Source of the DNA: Schistosoma haematobium
Lineage: Eukaryota; Platyhelminthes; Trematoda; Strigeidida; Schistosomatidae
DNA: 64,000 nt
NCBI RefSeq assembly: GCF_000699445.3
Contig: NC_067195.1
Span: forward strand, 14,940,787 to 15,004,786
Direction of reading: 5' to 3'
Of the stretch, positions 44,048-56,589 are shown piece by piece (the stretch's first letter is position 1; the number at the start of each line of letters is the position of its first letter). A program made the position numbers and the translations under genes. The notes under the pieces are model-generated. The model worked only from the letters and a program-made list of their open reading frames with translations, had not been told where the DNA came from and did not search any database.

Positions 44048-44425
44048 TCAGGTAGAAGATTCAAGCAAACAATACCAAGTAAATTTCAACTTCGCATCAT
44101 TGCACAAGCAAGTGGTTATCAGGACTCATTAGCTAAGTGAATAACGCGATGACATTTGAAGCGAACGGTATCGGGTTCAAGTCCCGATGTGAACTTCAAA
44201 TCTGTGATGCAAGTATATATTCAATCGACGAGTCCCAAACAGGAGGAAACGCGCGTCAAACTGGATTCCACTGCTAGCCATTATCCACCTTTGCATATAA
44301 TGCTTGTGAATCAAGGCTATATCGAGGCAATACTCATAGTATGCGCATATACCAATAACAGACTGATCAACTGCAGTCTTAAACATTAATAGGAAAATCC
44401 AAGCGAGCAATACCGAATGAAGTTA
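44048..44425 (+). repeat. SMalpha-like: tail end joined to a full unit (tandem junction)
   Basis: Bases 44048-44085 are the end of a tail (GAAGATTCAAGCAAACAATACC), followed after about 30 bases by a complete head (B box GGTTCAAGTCC, 44174-44184), ribozyme and tail to about 44425. This is the junction expected of head-to-tail satellite monomers. The ribozyme is dead: the core reads TCGACGAG, changing C3 and U4. Confidence 0.75.
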
Positions 44426-45010
44426 ATCAGGTATACTTGAAATTTCATTCACCTGAATCATAATTCAATAGGATCTATTTAGTTTTAAGAAAACTATACA
44501 TCTGATTTCGCTGTAATATATTTAATTTTTCTCTTAATCATTTAACTTAAACTGTAAGTACAAAATGAATACACATTTAAACGCTGTTTATATGCATTTA
44601 GTATAAAAAATGTTTCAGCACTAACATACAAACTAAAATGGTTTCGAAAAGTTTTATTTCATTCTTTTAATATCTCTTAATGATTATCTTACTGAAATCA
44701 TTCTGAAGGAATTTCCAACTGAATCAATAGTAATACATGTGTATATTATAATGATTTGTATTGGTGATTAAAATAGTCCTTTATTCAATTCAGGGAAGTT
44801 AACGAATGAAACGAATATGATGAAAAGTTGAAAGAAACCTACATATTTTTTATGGAGAAAAAACTTGTTAATTTCATTACAGCTATAAATGTTTGTCTTT
44901 TCTTTTTTATAAAATAATATGTGTACTTTATGTCCAGTGTTTTTATTTCAGTGATCCATAAATCTATACAAACTTTCATCTACTATAATTATCACCTGAT
45001 TTTTTTTCAG

Positions 45011-45103
45011 CGTAAACCACTTTACAGACAAGCAATCGAAAGTTATGGATTCTGGGAATTAGTTATGGGAATCTTTTACATTGAAAAAAAAATTAATGAA
45101 TAA
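45011..45103 (+). CDS. Possible terminal exon of an unidentified plus-strand gene
   Basis: A strong acceptor (GATTTTTTTTCAG, AG at 45009-45010) is followed by a 30-codon frame, RKPLYRQAIESYGFWELVMG then IFYIEKKINE, ending in TAA 45101-45103. The composition (aromatic and charged residues alternating) looks more like a real protein end than the surrounding frames. Against it: no upstream exon was found, there is no AATAAA close by, and it could be chance. Family unknown. Confidence 0.3.
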   Translation, partial: RKPLYRQAIESYGFWELVMGIFYIEKKINE

Positions 45104-45173
45104 GAATTTATTGACAACTTATGATTATGTAATAGATTTTAACAGTTCTATATGAGAAGGGTTTTGTGAGTAT

Positions 45174-45562
45174 AATAGTAATTTCAATGGTTGAGACCAC
45201 GAGTCAATTGAAGCTAGACCACCAAGAGGTATTTCATAGAGTTCTAATGAGAAGCAGTGACCAGTGGAGTTCAACCGGGTCTGTTGTGAGATAGTAAGTG
45301 ACTAAAGACAATGATGGATGTGTCGCTCAATTTCGTGGATTAGTTGAAGTTAGACATTACCACTGTTGGATGTTGGCTCGGTGGTCTAAACGTTAAGCGC
45401 TCGCACGCGAGACTCACATGTCCTGGGTTCGAATCTCGCGAGGCAGGATCGTGGATGAGCACTGCTGAGGAATCCCAAACTGGGAAGAAACGGCCTTCCA
45501 GTGCTTCCAGGTTTTCCGTGGTTGTCCAGCTTCAATTGACACATGATCTGAACCATTGAACA
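45174..45562. repeat. SINE-2: short inverted tail followed by a full forward copy
   Basis: Bases 45174-45230 are the SINE-2 tail on the minus strand (TTCAATGGTTGAGACCACG, AATTGAAGCTAGACCACC). Bases 45235-45562 are a forward copy with leader, head (A-box-like GGCTCGGTGGTCTAAACG, B box GGGTTCGAATCTC at 45425-45437), ribozyme and tail. The two tails can pair over about 50 bases. Confidence 0.8.
45459..45506 (+). ncRNA. Hammerhead ribozyme, SINE-2 type, core intact with two helix defects
   Basis: Stem I GCACTG/CAGTGC is perfect. Core CTGAGGA is intact (position 7 is free). Stem II TCCC/GGGA pairs, but the first pair (10.1-11.1) is A-A. GAAA is intact. Stem III ACGG/CCTT has one mismatch. C17 is present. 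Possibly slow rather than dead. Confidence 0.6.
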
Positions 45563-45569
45563 GTTCTAT

Positions 45570-47650
45570 ATAACTCAACCATTTAGTTTTGTACCTGAAT
45601 TGTAATGTACGATGTATTACATTTGATTTTACTAATATTTTGTAATTGTTTATTTTTCTTGAGTTTTATTCAAATCTAATGGCTTATTAATGTAGTGCAA
45701 CTAATTTCATAGTGTACTATGTTTGTAGCACCAATCAGAAGTGGAATACATGCCAGCAGAAGATTCAATTGAAGAGAATAGAAAAAGAAACGGAAAATAA
45801 TTGTAATAACAATAGCCTTACGAAGTATGTGAAGGACAACTAAAGGAAGATGTGCTAATGATGTATTTAATGTATGACTTACATATTTCAATATTTTGTA
45901 TTTTGCATAAGTCAATAAGTTGGTTAACCTCCTCAAGTCTTCGTCCACTATAGTACGTTTGTAATCTCAAACGTCTATCCAATATACTTCATTCTTATTT
46001 TGGTTATATTTATTATGAAATATAACATGTATTACAAGATTTTTTTAAAAGAATCCTATCATTATTAACACTTGTTTATACATTGATTAACAACGGGAAG
46101 ATTGAAGCGAAATTCCACTGGCTCCTTTATCTTATTTAGATAATGAGTGATGATTTGTGGTTTTAAATCAGTCAAACAAATAATTACATTTCGCTCGTCT
46201 ACTGGTTATTGTAGACTAGACAATCAAACCACTGAATAACAGATGAGTCGTCATTTTATATAAAATGAATCCCATATCATCGAATTAACCTCTAATTCGA
46301 ATGGTTAATGGACAAATATTTACTTAAATTGTATGTTGCTATGTATTCATAATGTTCTTATTTACTGATCAGATCAATTTTTCTAATACTCAGTTTGACA
46401 AATGAATCAGTATCACTCTACTGGACAGTTAATGTAGTCTGTAAATACACTCTTAGTGCATATCACATTTTTAAAACTTAGAAATAACTTTTATGAGTGG
46501 TTAAATTACCACTTTTATTAATAAACCAACTGAGATTCTGAAAGACATTAACATCACTTTCAATTAACGAGAATTTATGTTGTCCTAGAGACAATTTACT
46601 GGATATAACACTCCCTCATGCATGACTATTACTATATTGTTGATTATCATCCAACTAAATATCATTCTATTGAAAACTGTCTATTCTGTTTTGACATAAA
46701 AAATTAACTATGTTATTGAAGCTGGGTAACATGTTTAATAAAATACTTAAACAGTGATATTTGTTAGTATCTACAAAATTAATTACTTCTTACATAAAAT
46801 CAAACACCTCAAAACATAGGAAAAACGCTTGATAACACCTTATACCTGTCAGTCAATGTTTAGAGATATTGCTCATAATATTAAACCATGCATAATTTTA
46901 AACTTACTGATAATTTATCATTGTTTATTGAAGGTGACCTCATATTATCAAAAGAAAAATAAGGCACTAACGACCAATAAGAATGAACCGTTGGTAACCT
47001 TAGACTGAACTAATATGTCTAGGCTATGATGATATTATTTTTAAAAAAAGTCAATTTAATAGGACTGAAAATTGATTTATTCCATAACAAGTAAATGGGC
47101 TAATCATATACAATAAAAAAATAAAAATAAATATTTATATATGGATTATATAAAGATATCTAATTCATTCAGTAATCGAACTTAATCTACGTTTGACCGT
47201 GTAGCCCCCATTCTTAAAATGTAACTCAGTGACTACCGTATAACCCTGTTCCTGTTAAATGAGTTGCTTATAATAAATGAGTTCATTTAAAAGACAGTTT
47301 CCATTGTTTTTCTTTTTCCTGTTACATTGTCATTTCTGCAAATTATTCGTTCCCAACTCTATTAAATACACATGACTTATGTTCTTTTTTCTTTTAGTTG
47401 AAAGTAATATATTTTGCTAAATATAAATAGTGAGAAAAATAATTTTTACACATATTCACTTATATTTAAGCTGAAGTTTTACTTCATCGAATTTATTTGT
47501 CTATCTTGAAAATAACAGTTTTTGTTGACTATCAGAAAAGAAAGAAAAAAATGATGAGTAGCTCTAATCATGAGACAATAGTTACACAGATTTTCATAAA
47601 TATTTTGTTTTATTTAATTTCGTCTCTTTATACTTTGATGACACACTTCC
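45570..47650. other. AT-rich stretch without recognised features
   Basis: No gene or repeat recognised on either strand; the short open frame at 45676-45948 (minus) has no known motif. Confidence 0.45.
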
Positions 47651-47659
47651 ATTTGTCAG

Positions 47660-47900
47660 AATGAGGGTTTGTGGAAATTGTAATAGTTTAATGATTGAAT
47701 TCATGAGTCGATTTAAGCTAGACCATCATTGAAAAGGTAGAACCGAACTGCTGTTTTGTCCCAGTATAGAACGCTCCAGCCGTGCACATCCACGAACTCG
47801 CATGCGAGATTCGAACCCAGGACCTTCGGTCTCTTGCGCGAACGCTTAACCTCTGGCCCACTGAGGGGTATCCAACGGTGTTAATGTCTAACTTTGACCA
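47660..47900 (-). repeat. SINE-2, inverted member of a head-to-head pair
   Basis: On the minus strand: head (A box near 47865-47845, B box GGGTTCGAATCTC at 47807-47819), ribozyme remnant (GGCTGGAGCGTTC in place of CTGCTGAGGAGTC) and tail to 47660. Core destroyed. Confidence 0.75.
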
Positions 47901-48105
47901 GTGACCAGTGGAGTCAAATAGTGTCGGCTGTGAGGCAATTACTTATTGACGACAACTGTGGATGGACGCGCAATATCGTCGGCTGTTTGAAGTTAGACAT
48001 TAGCATCGTTGGATGCCGGCTCAGTGGTATAGAGCTTAAGCGTTCGAGCACGAGAGCAATAGGTCTCGGGTTCAGATCTTGAGAGGCGGGATCGTGGATG
48101 TACAC
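47901..48105 (+). repeat. SINE-2, forward member of a head-to-head pair, cut before the ribozyme
   Basis: Leader (GACCAGTGGAGTCAAATAG to 48000) and head (GGCTCAGTGGTATAGAGC; B-box remnant GGGTTCAGATCTT) end at GGATGTACACTTCC just before the ribozyme core should start. The leader-head part pairs with 47850-47899 of the opposed copy. Confidence 0.75.
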
Positions 48106-48109
48106 TTCC

Positions 48110-48820
48110 ATCTTTCTGCAAAAGAACGTTCAAGTTTGTAAAACAAAACTATGATGTAAATGAAGATATCAAAATTAATTAATGCTATTTTCGAATATAA
48201 TTCATCACTATTTTAACATTTTTTTATTATTACATCTCTCAACACACTCATTAACCTTTATCTATCTTGATGAATCTTCTAGCTCACAATAAATACATCT
48301 TTGATTTTTCAATAAGAACAACATTTTTGTATTTTTATTCATTCTAGCTTTCAGTTACCATGCTTAACAAACCTATGATTACTATCACCATCATTAATAT
48401 TGTTAGTATTATCCATAACTGATATATCATTGAATACTATTATGAAAAATATGTACATATTCGCTACTGTACAGTTCTGCAAATGAATCCATCAAGAAGT
48501 GAACTCTCCCCTAAATTAATTTAACATGTTTTTGTATGAAAAATACTTTGAATGTCATATTTAAATGCAATGGTGCTTTGGTAGTTTATATCAGCCAGCT
48601 GTATACAGTTACGCAGGAAGGTTGAAATTTTGAGAAAATCTTGAGTCCATTACTTCATGTACATTAAATGATAGCCTATAAACCAAAAATTAAATTATGT
48701 CATTCACTGATAATGTTAATTCTGAAAATTCATAAGTTTAGTGATTTTCTCTTATTAAGTGAATATTCATTCTGCATTCAATATGGTCAGAATCCATTTT
48801 TGAATAAATAAAAGATAATC
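48110..48820. other. No feature recognised
   Basis: AT-rich sequence without coding or repeat signal. Confidence 0.45.
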
Positions 48821-48825
48821 TGAAT

Positions 48826-49090
48826 TAAGCAAAGATGGATAGTGGCTAGCAATGGAATCTAGGAAGCGCGTTTCGTCCTATTTAGAACTCGTACAACCAG
48901 CTAACGAGTGCTATATAGGACGAACGCAATTTTACTGCTAGCCACTATCCATCTTTGCTTAAAAAGCTTGTGACTTAAGGCTATATCAAGGCAATCCGCA
49001 CAGGATGCACATATGCCAACATGATACTGATCAATAGCAGTCCTAAATAACAATGGGAAGATACAAGTAAAACAACACCAAGTGAACAAT
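48826..49090. repeat. SMalpha-like foldback: opposed ribozyme parts plus tail
   Basis: The left arm 48826-48890 and right arm 48899-48963 are reverse complements of the ribozyme region around a spacer of under 10 bases; the tail follows to about 49090 (ACAACACCAAGTGAAC). Both cores are mutated (TACGAG on the minus strand; CTAACGAG on the plus strand). Confidence 0.75.
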
Positions 49091-50810
49091 CTGAATTAGC
49101 TATAATTATACACGACAAGTTTGCTAAGAAGCAACATACAATGTGTAATATAACATTTTGATAAACTCAAAGAATTTCTTTTCAATTAAAGCTTCATTGA
49201 TAAAAGTTGAAGTTCAGAATAATGACAATAGGAAAAGCACACTTTTTTCTTAAAAAAAGGTAATTATAAAGTTTTACAAATATGTTAGTTTTGCCTTTGT
49301 TCAAATCAAATTAATCACTAACGGTGTAGTGTATGAATACTCAAATGAAGACGACTAATTTATTAATTGAATTCTATGAGCTGATTTAAGCTACAAAATT
49401 ACAGAGTTCTTCAGTAAAATATGACAATCATATATATTAATTACTTCATTTGCATATCTTCCATTGATTGTCTTTTGTATGTCATCATGATTCTTTTAAT
49501 TCGCAATTTCTTAATATTTTGCTTACTGTTTTCTTCAATTCAGTCTTTCAACCTTCTTTTAACAAGCATTCCACTTCTGATCGCTGTTGTATACTACTTA
49601 TGTCTGTTGACGTAAGTAGCATACACCGCAACAGCAACATTAGGATGTCCTCTAATTTTAATAACAAGTTTGTATTAACGGTAGACTGATTAAGTTTGAT
49701 TGATCAACCAAAAGAGACTCATTTATTTCATGATGTTTGTATTCGATATTATTTTTCAAAACCTAGAACTTCAAGTAAAATTTGGATAACTTTAATAGAC
49801 AGGAAGATAACGTATTTGGTGTCAAATACATAAGATTTTTACATTATTCCATATTTAGCAAATTAGTCGATTCTGATAAATTCATGTTTAACAGTTTACC
49901 TTTGTAGATTGCGTTATTTTCATGTCTTGATTTTGTGCATTCTGTTTGATTAACATGCCGATTCATGACAGAAAGATTGTGAGGGAATAATGAAGAACAG
50001 TATTCTTACTATTTACCATCAAACATTATTCTTACTATTGTGACATATCCAGTCAGATATTTACTGGCTAAATATAGATACTTGATGTGGATGGAACTTT
50101 AATTAAAAATTTAACATATGGTGTAAGAATGTTCATGATAATAAGCATTAGCTAAAATTTAATTTAAGCGTTTTTGTGTGTGAAATAACCGTATAATTAT
50201 GACTATACTGTAATCACTCCACTCACAGACAAATGTTAGATATTTTTTGAAATATCAGAATGTCGAAAATTGAACTGATTTTGTTTGGATTGTTATTCGG
50301 GGTTGATATTTATATATAAACCGATAGCGGATGTGTGTAGATGGTAAAATAACTTAAGTTTGAAATACGTACTATCTGCTTCTAACTCAATCCCCAGTTG
50401 TCACTTTTCTGGGATGATTTGAGAACTTTGATTTTTAGCAAACTTATTTATGAGCACGAATGATATGTAACGATTAAAATCCAACAGCCTCATAGTTTGT
50501 GGATCTGTATCACCTCTCGAAGTCAAATAATTTTAATTTATTTTTTCCAGGTATACAGAGACAAAATTGTGTACTAAAGTAATGGATTCTTATATAAAGA
50601 GTACGTTCATTTGACAATATATGAAAAAAGTATTTAAGACATATAATTTATCACTGAAAAATTGTCCAAGAATATATAAAAACTGAAAAATATGATTCAT
50701 TTATAATTTAGTTTGTTTATTTGTTTACCGAAGGAATAAGTTGATATATATATCCCGATAGAAAATTGTTTATCGATTGAAATACTTGCATACTTTACAC
50801 AACACGAAGA
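49091..50810. other. No feature recognised
   Basis: AT-rich; short frames at 49421-49689 are hydrophobic but without splice support. Confidence 0.4.
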
Positions 50811-50817
50811 TACGTAT

Positions 50818-51240
50818 AGTCTAGGTTTTTAACTATGGTCTAACATTCATTAGTTCATGATCTCAATACAAATTCAGCAATCTCCACAACCCCAATCTGG
50901 GAACTATTAGTTTCTCACCAGTGACTAGCTTCGAGAGGCGATTCTCGGAGTTCTGTTGAAACATTGTGACTAGTGGAGTTGAGCCGTATTAAGGATGAAG
51001 AAGTTACCCCCCAAAGGGTGGATTGTTTGCATTAAAACATGGCTGGATGCCGACTCAGTGGTACGTAGATCTAGCATTCGTGCGAGACTGAAGATGCTGA
51101 GTTCGGATCCAATGTGTGAGATTGTGTATGTACACTGCTGAGGAGTCCCATACCAAGGTGAAATGGCCATTCAGTGCTTCCAGGTTATCAATGATGATCT
51201 AACATTCAATGGTTCACGATTTCAATGAAAATACGTTAAT
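50818..51240 (+). repeat. SINE-2: tail joined directly to a complete second unit
   Basis: Bases 50820-50900 are a tail (ending CAATCTCCACAACCCCAATC). It continues without a break into the leader (CTCACCAGTGACTAGCTTCG, from about 50912), the head (GACTCAGTGGTACGTAGA; B-box remnant GAGTTCGGATCC, about 51099-51110), ribozyme and a second tail. So it is a head-to-tail tandem beginning just after a ribozyme position. Confidence 0.75.
51131..51176 (+). ncRNA. Hammerhead ribozyme, SINE-2 type, with a compensated stem III
   Basis: Stem I CACTG/CAGTG is perfect. Core CTGAGGA and GAAA are intact. Stem III has become ATGG/CCAT where other copies have ACGG/CCGT; both sides changed, so pairing is kept. 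The cleavage triplet ends in U. Stem II is weak (GTCC against AGGT). Confidence 0.55.
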
Positions 51241-53555
51241 CATAGGCTTTCAAAAGAACCACCTTGTAAATTGTTCAATTTTTATGACACATACGTTGCA
51301 AGATAGTATATATAAATTCTAGAGTTTTCTAGTAATAAGTAATTTAGAATTGTTTTATATATCTATCATTTGGTACATTGTCGTTTTTGTCAAGATATAA
51401 AAATCACCATCCATTTAACATTCATTTGATTATAAATGGACAGTAAATAAATTATTAAGAGAGAACTAGTTTTATAGACAGCCATATGACACTTCAGTTT
51501 TTTTTAACAATTACGTAATGGAATGTTTTATTTCACAAAATGACCTTAAAACAATAACTATTACGTAACAAATGAATAACCATAGTTTGTTTGGTAATAT
51601 AAATAAACAAATTTATAGCTTTTATTAGTACTGAACAATTGAGTTGTAAGTAACCAATGTTTACTAAATTTTAATGTTGACAAAGAACAATGATATACTC
51701 ATAGACTTATGAATAATTTCATTCATTCTACTGGCAAGCATAATTTATCTTTCATCTATGAATTAACTACTTATAATATTATGAAACATTAGTCTACAAT
51801 CCTTAGTTTTTGTAGACTTAAACCATTGGAAATTATTCCATAATGGTAGACAATAATAAACCATAGATTTACAATTTATTACTGAAATATTTTATGGCTT
51901 ACATAATGTTTATCTCTTTACGAGCAAGAATAAGTTTGTAACGAAAAGTACGCTACACTGAAGAACCTTTAATTTTCCGAACAGAAATCTTTAGTCTAGT
52001 GGCTATTACTTAAAATATATCTGACAAATAATCATTAAAATAATTATGTGGAGATTTATTTATCGACTGTTGTTAGGGAAAAATGTAAGATTAATATATC
52101 ATTAGAGAAAAGGAGCTCAATAAAAAGGTTCCCATAATGGGGACACTATACACGTATCACAAATATTTCATTAATTTTAATTAAGATAATCAAGTATAAT
52201 ATGTGAAAAACTAATATTTCACGATATGTCGGTAAACAGAATTATTTTTATAAAGCTTCAAGCTAGTGATTTCAGTTTTCTAATAAGCCACTTGTACATT
52301 TCTTTATAGTATGTTTAATTATAGCGAATATTTCTTTTGACCTTATAACTGTTTCAATGTCACAACTAGGTTATTTATCAGTTATGATATATCAGTTACA
52401 GCGAATTTAAAAAAACCCAGTTATATATATCCGATATGACTTACCTTATAACATGCATGACTTGTCAATGATATATGACAGCTAAATAGTAATCCAATAA
52501 AAATATATATATGCTTTATTGTTCAGTTATGAATGTTTCATACATTTACTGCATTGAAACACAAAACTATAACTGAATAAACTGAAATGAATACATAAAA
52601 TAAAAACTTGGATTTATCCATAGAAAAATGTTCAGTATATCATTTCATCTGATTGGCCAATATAAAATACACAAGGATGTTATACTTTTCAAAGGAAACA
52701 ACCAATCATATTACAGAAATAACAATGAATATTTCCCATATAAATAACATTTAATCACATTGTACATTATGTAAAGTCAACCTTTTAAAAATTTCAAAGT
52801 ATAAACTGATAAAATCATTCAAAAGAAAACGTTGTTTCTTTGTCGTGTTTTTTACCTTTTTGAAAATGTCTTCAAAAAACAAAAGTAATTAATGTATGAT
52901 TCATCATTACAAGTGCCTACGGCATTTCGAAACAAACGAAATATATATATGGCTTCAATGTACATTCTGTTGTTGATTTAAGAGTTGTTCCATAGTTCAT
53001 ATATTGCAAGCGGGAAAATAGATGAATTCAATCTTTTTGTTCAAATATCAATAGCGTTATTCTATTATAGGTATAATGAATTTAAGCATAAAGTATAGTT
53101 TACACATGAAAAAATTCATTAATATATAATAAGATGATAAATAACATTGAGGTCATATATATATATATATATTATAGATATTACAGATATTAACTAAGCA
53201 TTTAGACAGAGATTAAAATTTGGTATTTATGTATATTATTCACGGTAACATGAATTCAAATAGCCATATAGATAACATTTATTATTAAACAAGGAAAAAA
53301 CAACGTCAGGAAGTAGATTGAACAATTTTGAAATAATGACCATTAATTAGGTTTGTATTTCTTTTTTTTTGTATTTTTAGTAAAACTGAAAATAAAGTAT
53401 AGTTTGACTTTTGTTTTTTCTTCTTTTGTTTTAAAAAAGATTGATTTCTATGGGTATTTTTAAAGAGATATGTGAACACGTAACATATGGTCTACACTTT
53501 AGTTAAAAGTTTACTTTCTAATTATTTTGTTCATAATCAAGTGTATATGATTAAA
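51241..53555. other. No gene recognised
   Basis: AT-rich, with a short (TA)n at about 53155-53172. No repeat family recognised. Confidence 0.45.
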
Positions 53556-53569
53556 CTGAATAAAACTGA

Positions 53570-53800
53570 AATGATAGTTGAATTCATGAGTCAATTGAAG
53601 CTAGACCACCATGGGAAACCTCGAAGCACTGTACGGCCGTTTCGTCCTATTGTGGGACTCCTCAGCAGTGCGCATCCACGATCTCGCACCCCGCGAGATT
53701 CGAACCCAGGATCTACCTATTGCGGAGTTCCATACTAGGACGAAACGGCCGTCCAGTGCTTCCAGGTTTTCCAAACTGTGCTAGATTCAATTCATTCCTA
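53570..53800. repeat. SINE-2 inverted pair sharing a broken tRNA head
   Basis: Bases 53570-53710 are tail, ribozyme and B box (GGGTTCGAATCTC, about 53695-53707) on the minus strand. Bases 53712-53800 are ribozyme and tail on the plus strand. The A boxes of both copies are lost at the junction. The plus ribozyme is dead (TTGCGGAG); the minus one is intact. Confidence 0.8.
53626..53671 (-). ncRNA. Hammerhead ribozyme, SINE-2 type, fully intact fold
   Basis: On the minus strand: stem I GCACTG/CAGTGC (six pairs), core CTGAGGA, stem II GTCC/GGAC with a seven-base loop, GAA, loopless stem III ACGG/CCGT, then A17 before the cleavage point (triplet GTA, a permitted NUH). Every conserved position is present. 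It is the best SINE-2 ribozyme in the window; typical copies have C17. Confidence 0.8.
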
Positions 53801-55400
53801 ATCTCATCTACTAAATTACTATAATATCCACAAAAATCTTTCTCTGACTTAATTAATCTATTGGTTTTATTGGGTTATTACGTAACTTTTGATATTTAAT
53901 TTTTTGCTCCTCGTTTTTTTTAAAAGAAATTTACTATTGTGAACATTTTAGGTTTAAATTGATCATTTTATGGAGAAGTAGACATAAGTCAACAGTTTGA
54001 CAACTGATCCATGCAGATAAAATGGGTCCATCAAGGTGTTCAATGACACTGGTTAAAAAGTCAAGATAAAATTACTATTAGATTTAGAAAAAAAATTTCT
54101 ATCTCTTTGACAAATATTTAGTGGAAATAATAGAAGTGATTCTTTAAATACAAAACAAAATGTATCCTAATTAACATTGTAAGTCTGAATGAAAACAAAA
54201 ATAAAGGAAATAGTCACTGCCCACTTACAACTTAGCTGACGAACACAATTAAAATGTGCAAGTCTCGTGGTGAAAGTGTAATTTAGCATCGAGAAATTCT
54301 CGTAAGATTTCTGATAGTTAGTTCAGTTGCATTAAAAATTTGCATTAGGTTTTCAACAGTTCAAACTAAGCTCACACTGAATAGTCATTATGGAATTTGT
54401 TTAACGGACTCAACTTGGCTTCCTATCAATTCTTTATTTTTCTTAAATATAAAATTCAAATCAAGTAAGCAAATCTACAGTAATGTCAATTACATAATTT
54501 TGTCTCATTCTTCTTCACCTATCAATAAGACAATTTTAATTTTACTCTGTTAATTATAATTATGGCTTACAGTGTCATATGTTTTTAGTTTGTGTAATTG
54601 TAATCTTTTATTTTCTGAGATAATTTTAGTTACATGATTGACAGATGAACATAATTATCAATAAATGAGACTTTTTATCATTAAATCTTGTCGCTACTGG
54701 ATATATAGTTTAAGAGATGTAAATATGCGATAAATATCTGACATATATATATAAAGTCTCAAGTAAACCCCCCATAGCAACTATTCTACAGTGCATTCAC
54801 TGTATACTTTTCTACTTAATTAACTGTCAAACATATTACCATAATGTCTAAACAATAATTGTAGATTTCTGTCAAATGTGTACTTGTCAATCATTTAAGT
54901 ATTATATATATATATTCAGTATTGAATAATAGACCATATTTGGAAAGTAGAATATTTGCAAGGGACAAAAATATTTTTTTGGTGTGTGCTAAAGGTTTAA
55001 CAAAAAACGGATGTAAAATAAACCATACAACTATTTTTATTTTTATCAAAGTACTTTACTAGGGTTATCTCTTTTGATTGAATAAGTTACGAAAGTTTGA
55101 ATACGATAACCACAGTACATTTCTTTACATTGTACATGCTAATGTATTTGATATTAACAAATACAACTGATTAAAGTATCCTAATTAATTACAAACATTT
55201 TAGCGGTAATGTAAGGAACACTTTGAAAGGTTGTTTTCAACTTATTTTGTTCTGATAACTAGATCCTATAGACTGTTGTATTTGATGCTTAGTTTTGAAT
55301 TCGCCATAGCTGAATTTAGTTAAACTTATTAATGAATGGTTATTTTTCCAATAAAAAAACGTTTACCGATTATAACCAAATACTATTCAAGGTAATAATT
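53801..55400. other. No feature recognised
   Basis: AT-rich sequence without coding or repeat signal. Confidence 0.45.
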
Positions 55401-55424
55401 TCATTTCAATAAGCGTTTGCTAGA

Positions 55425-55945
55425 CGCGGATGTGAACGCATGGACTGGGTAGCAGAGGATATTGTTCGTACTCAAAACAGCTACCAGCTAACGCGTGTCA
55501 AAGTTTTCAATACAAACGTCAAGACAATTCTATTGTATGGAGCTGAAACTTGGAGAACTACTATAACTAGTATCAAAAAGATTCAAATATTTACAAAAAT
55601 CTGTCTAAGTAAGATACTCTATATCGGTTGACCAGACATCGTCACCAATAACCTACTGTGGGAGAAGACAAATCAGCCTTTAGATAAAGTGGAAATCAGG
55701 TAAAGACACTAAAAGTTGATAGAAGGCACACATTGCATCATAAATTATACCCTAACTTGGAATCCTCAAAGTAAAGGAAAAAAAAGAGTAACCAAAAAAT
55801 ACACTCCGCTTCAGGAATAAGAGACAGACATAGACAAATATACAGCACTTGGAAGTAATGAAAGGCTAACCCGTAACCGGGTAGGTTGGAGAATCTTGAT
55901 TGGCGGCCTACAGCTCATGAGTGGTAAAAAGTACTAGTATGCAAG
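55425..55945 (+). mobile_element. RTE 3'-end fragment
   Basis: The frame 55440-55631 reads LTRVKVFNTNVKTILLYGAE and TWRTTITSIKKIQIF, the conserved C-terminal region of the RTE protein. After a TGA it continues out of frame (NNLLWEKTNQ) to the 3' part GGTTGGAGAATCTTGATTGG at about 55886. Everything 5' of this region is missing. Confidence 0.85.
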
Positions 55946-56125
55946 TAGGAGTTTAGGATGTGAAATAACTTACTGTTGACAGCAAGTTGTGTCAAAAAAT
56001 TACTGAAACCTACCTTATACTTTGGTCGTAGTAATTGATCTTATTATGTATAGGCTGAACCCCTTCATATACTATACAATAATATGTTATCCTCAGGATC
56101 ATATCTAAAGATAAACGTTAATCTA

Positions 56126-56385
56126 AATTATAAGCAAAGATGGATATTGGCTAGTAGTGGAATCCAGGACGCGCGTTTCGTCCTGTTTGGGACTTGTCAG
56201 CTGGATGTACCTGCATCTCAGAGTTGATATTCACTCTTTCCATCTTTGCTTATAATGCTTGTAAATTAAGGCATTATCGAGGCATACGCATAGTATGGAC
56301 ATATGCCAATAAGAGACTGATCAATTTCAGTCCTAAAACATCAGTGGGAAGATTCAAGTAAAAAAATACCAAGTAAGTTAATCTA
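56126..56385. repeat. SMalpha-like SINE, inverted ribozyme part plus forward tail
   Basis: Bases 56129-56235 are the ribozyme region on the minus strand, beginning at TATAAGCAAAGATGG. Bases 56240-56385 are the tail on the plus strand, beginning CCATCTTTGCTTATA, the exact complement of the left end. The HHR core is CTGACAAG, so catalytic G8 is A; stems II and III are otherwise perfect. Confidence 0.8.
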
Positions 56386-56589
56386 AATTGTTGCAAAATA
56401 TTATATTCGAAATTTTATCGTCTTAATACTGATACTTGTGTGTTCACTTATTTGAGACACTGAGTACACAGTGTCTATCAAGTTGAGAGAGTGTTCTGAT
56501 GAGTGTTGATTAACATGAAACATAAGTTCGGATTTTTTTGATGACTGCACTTAACTATAAGTGTTATATAACTATCTTGAATGACTTTA

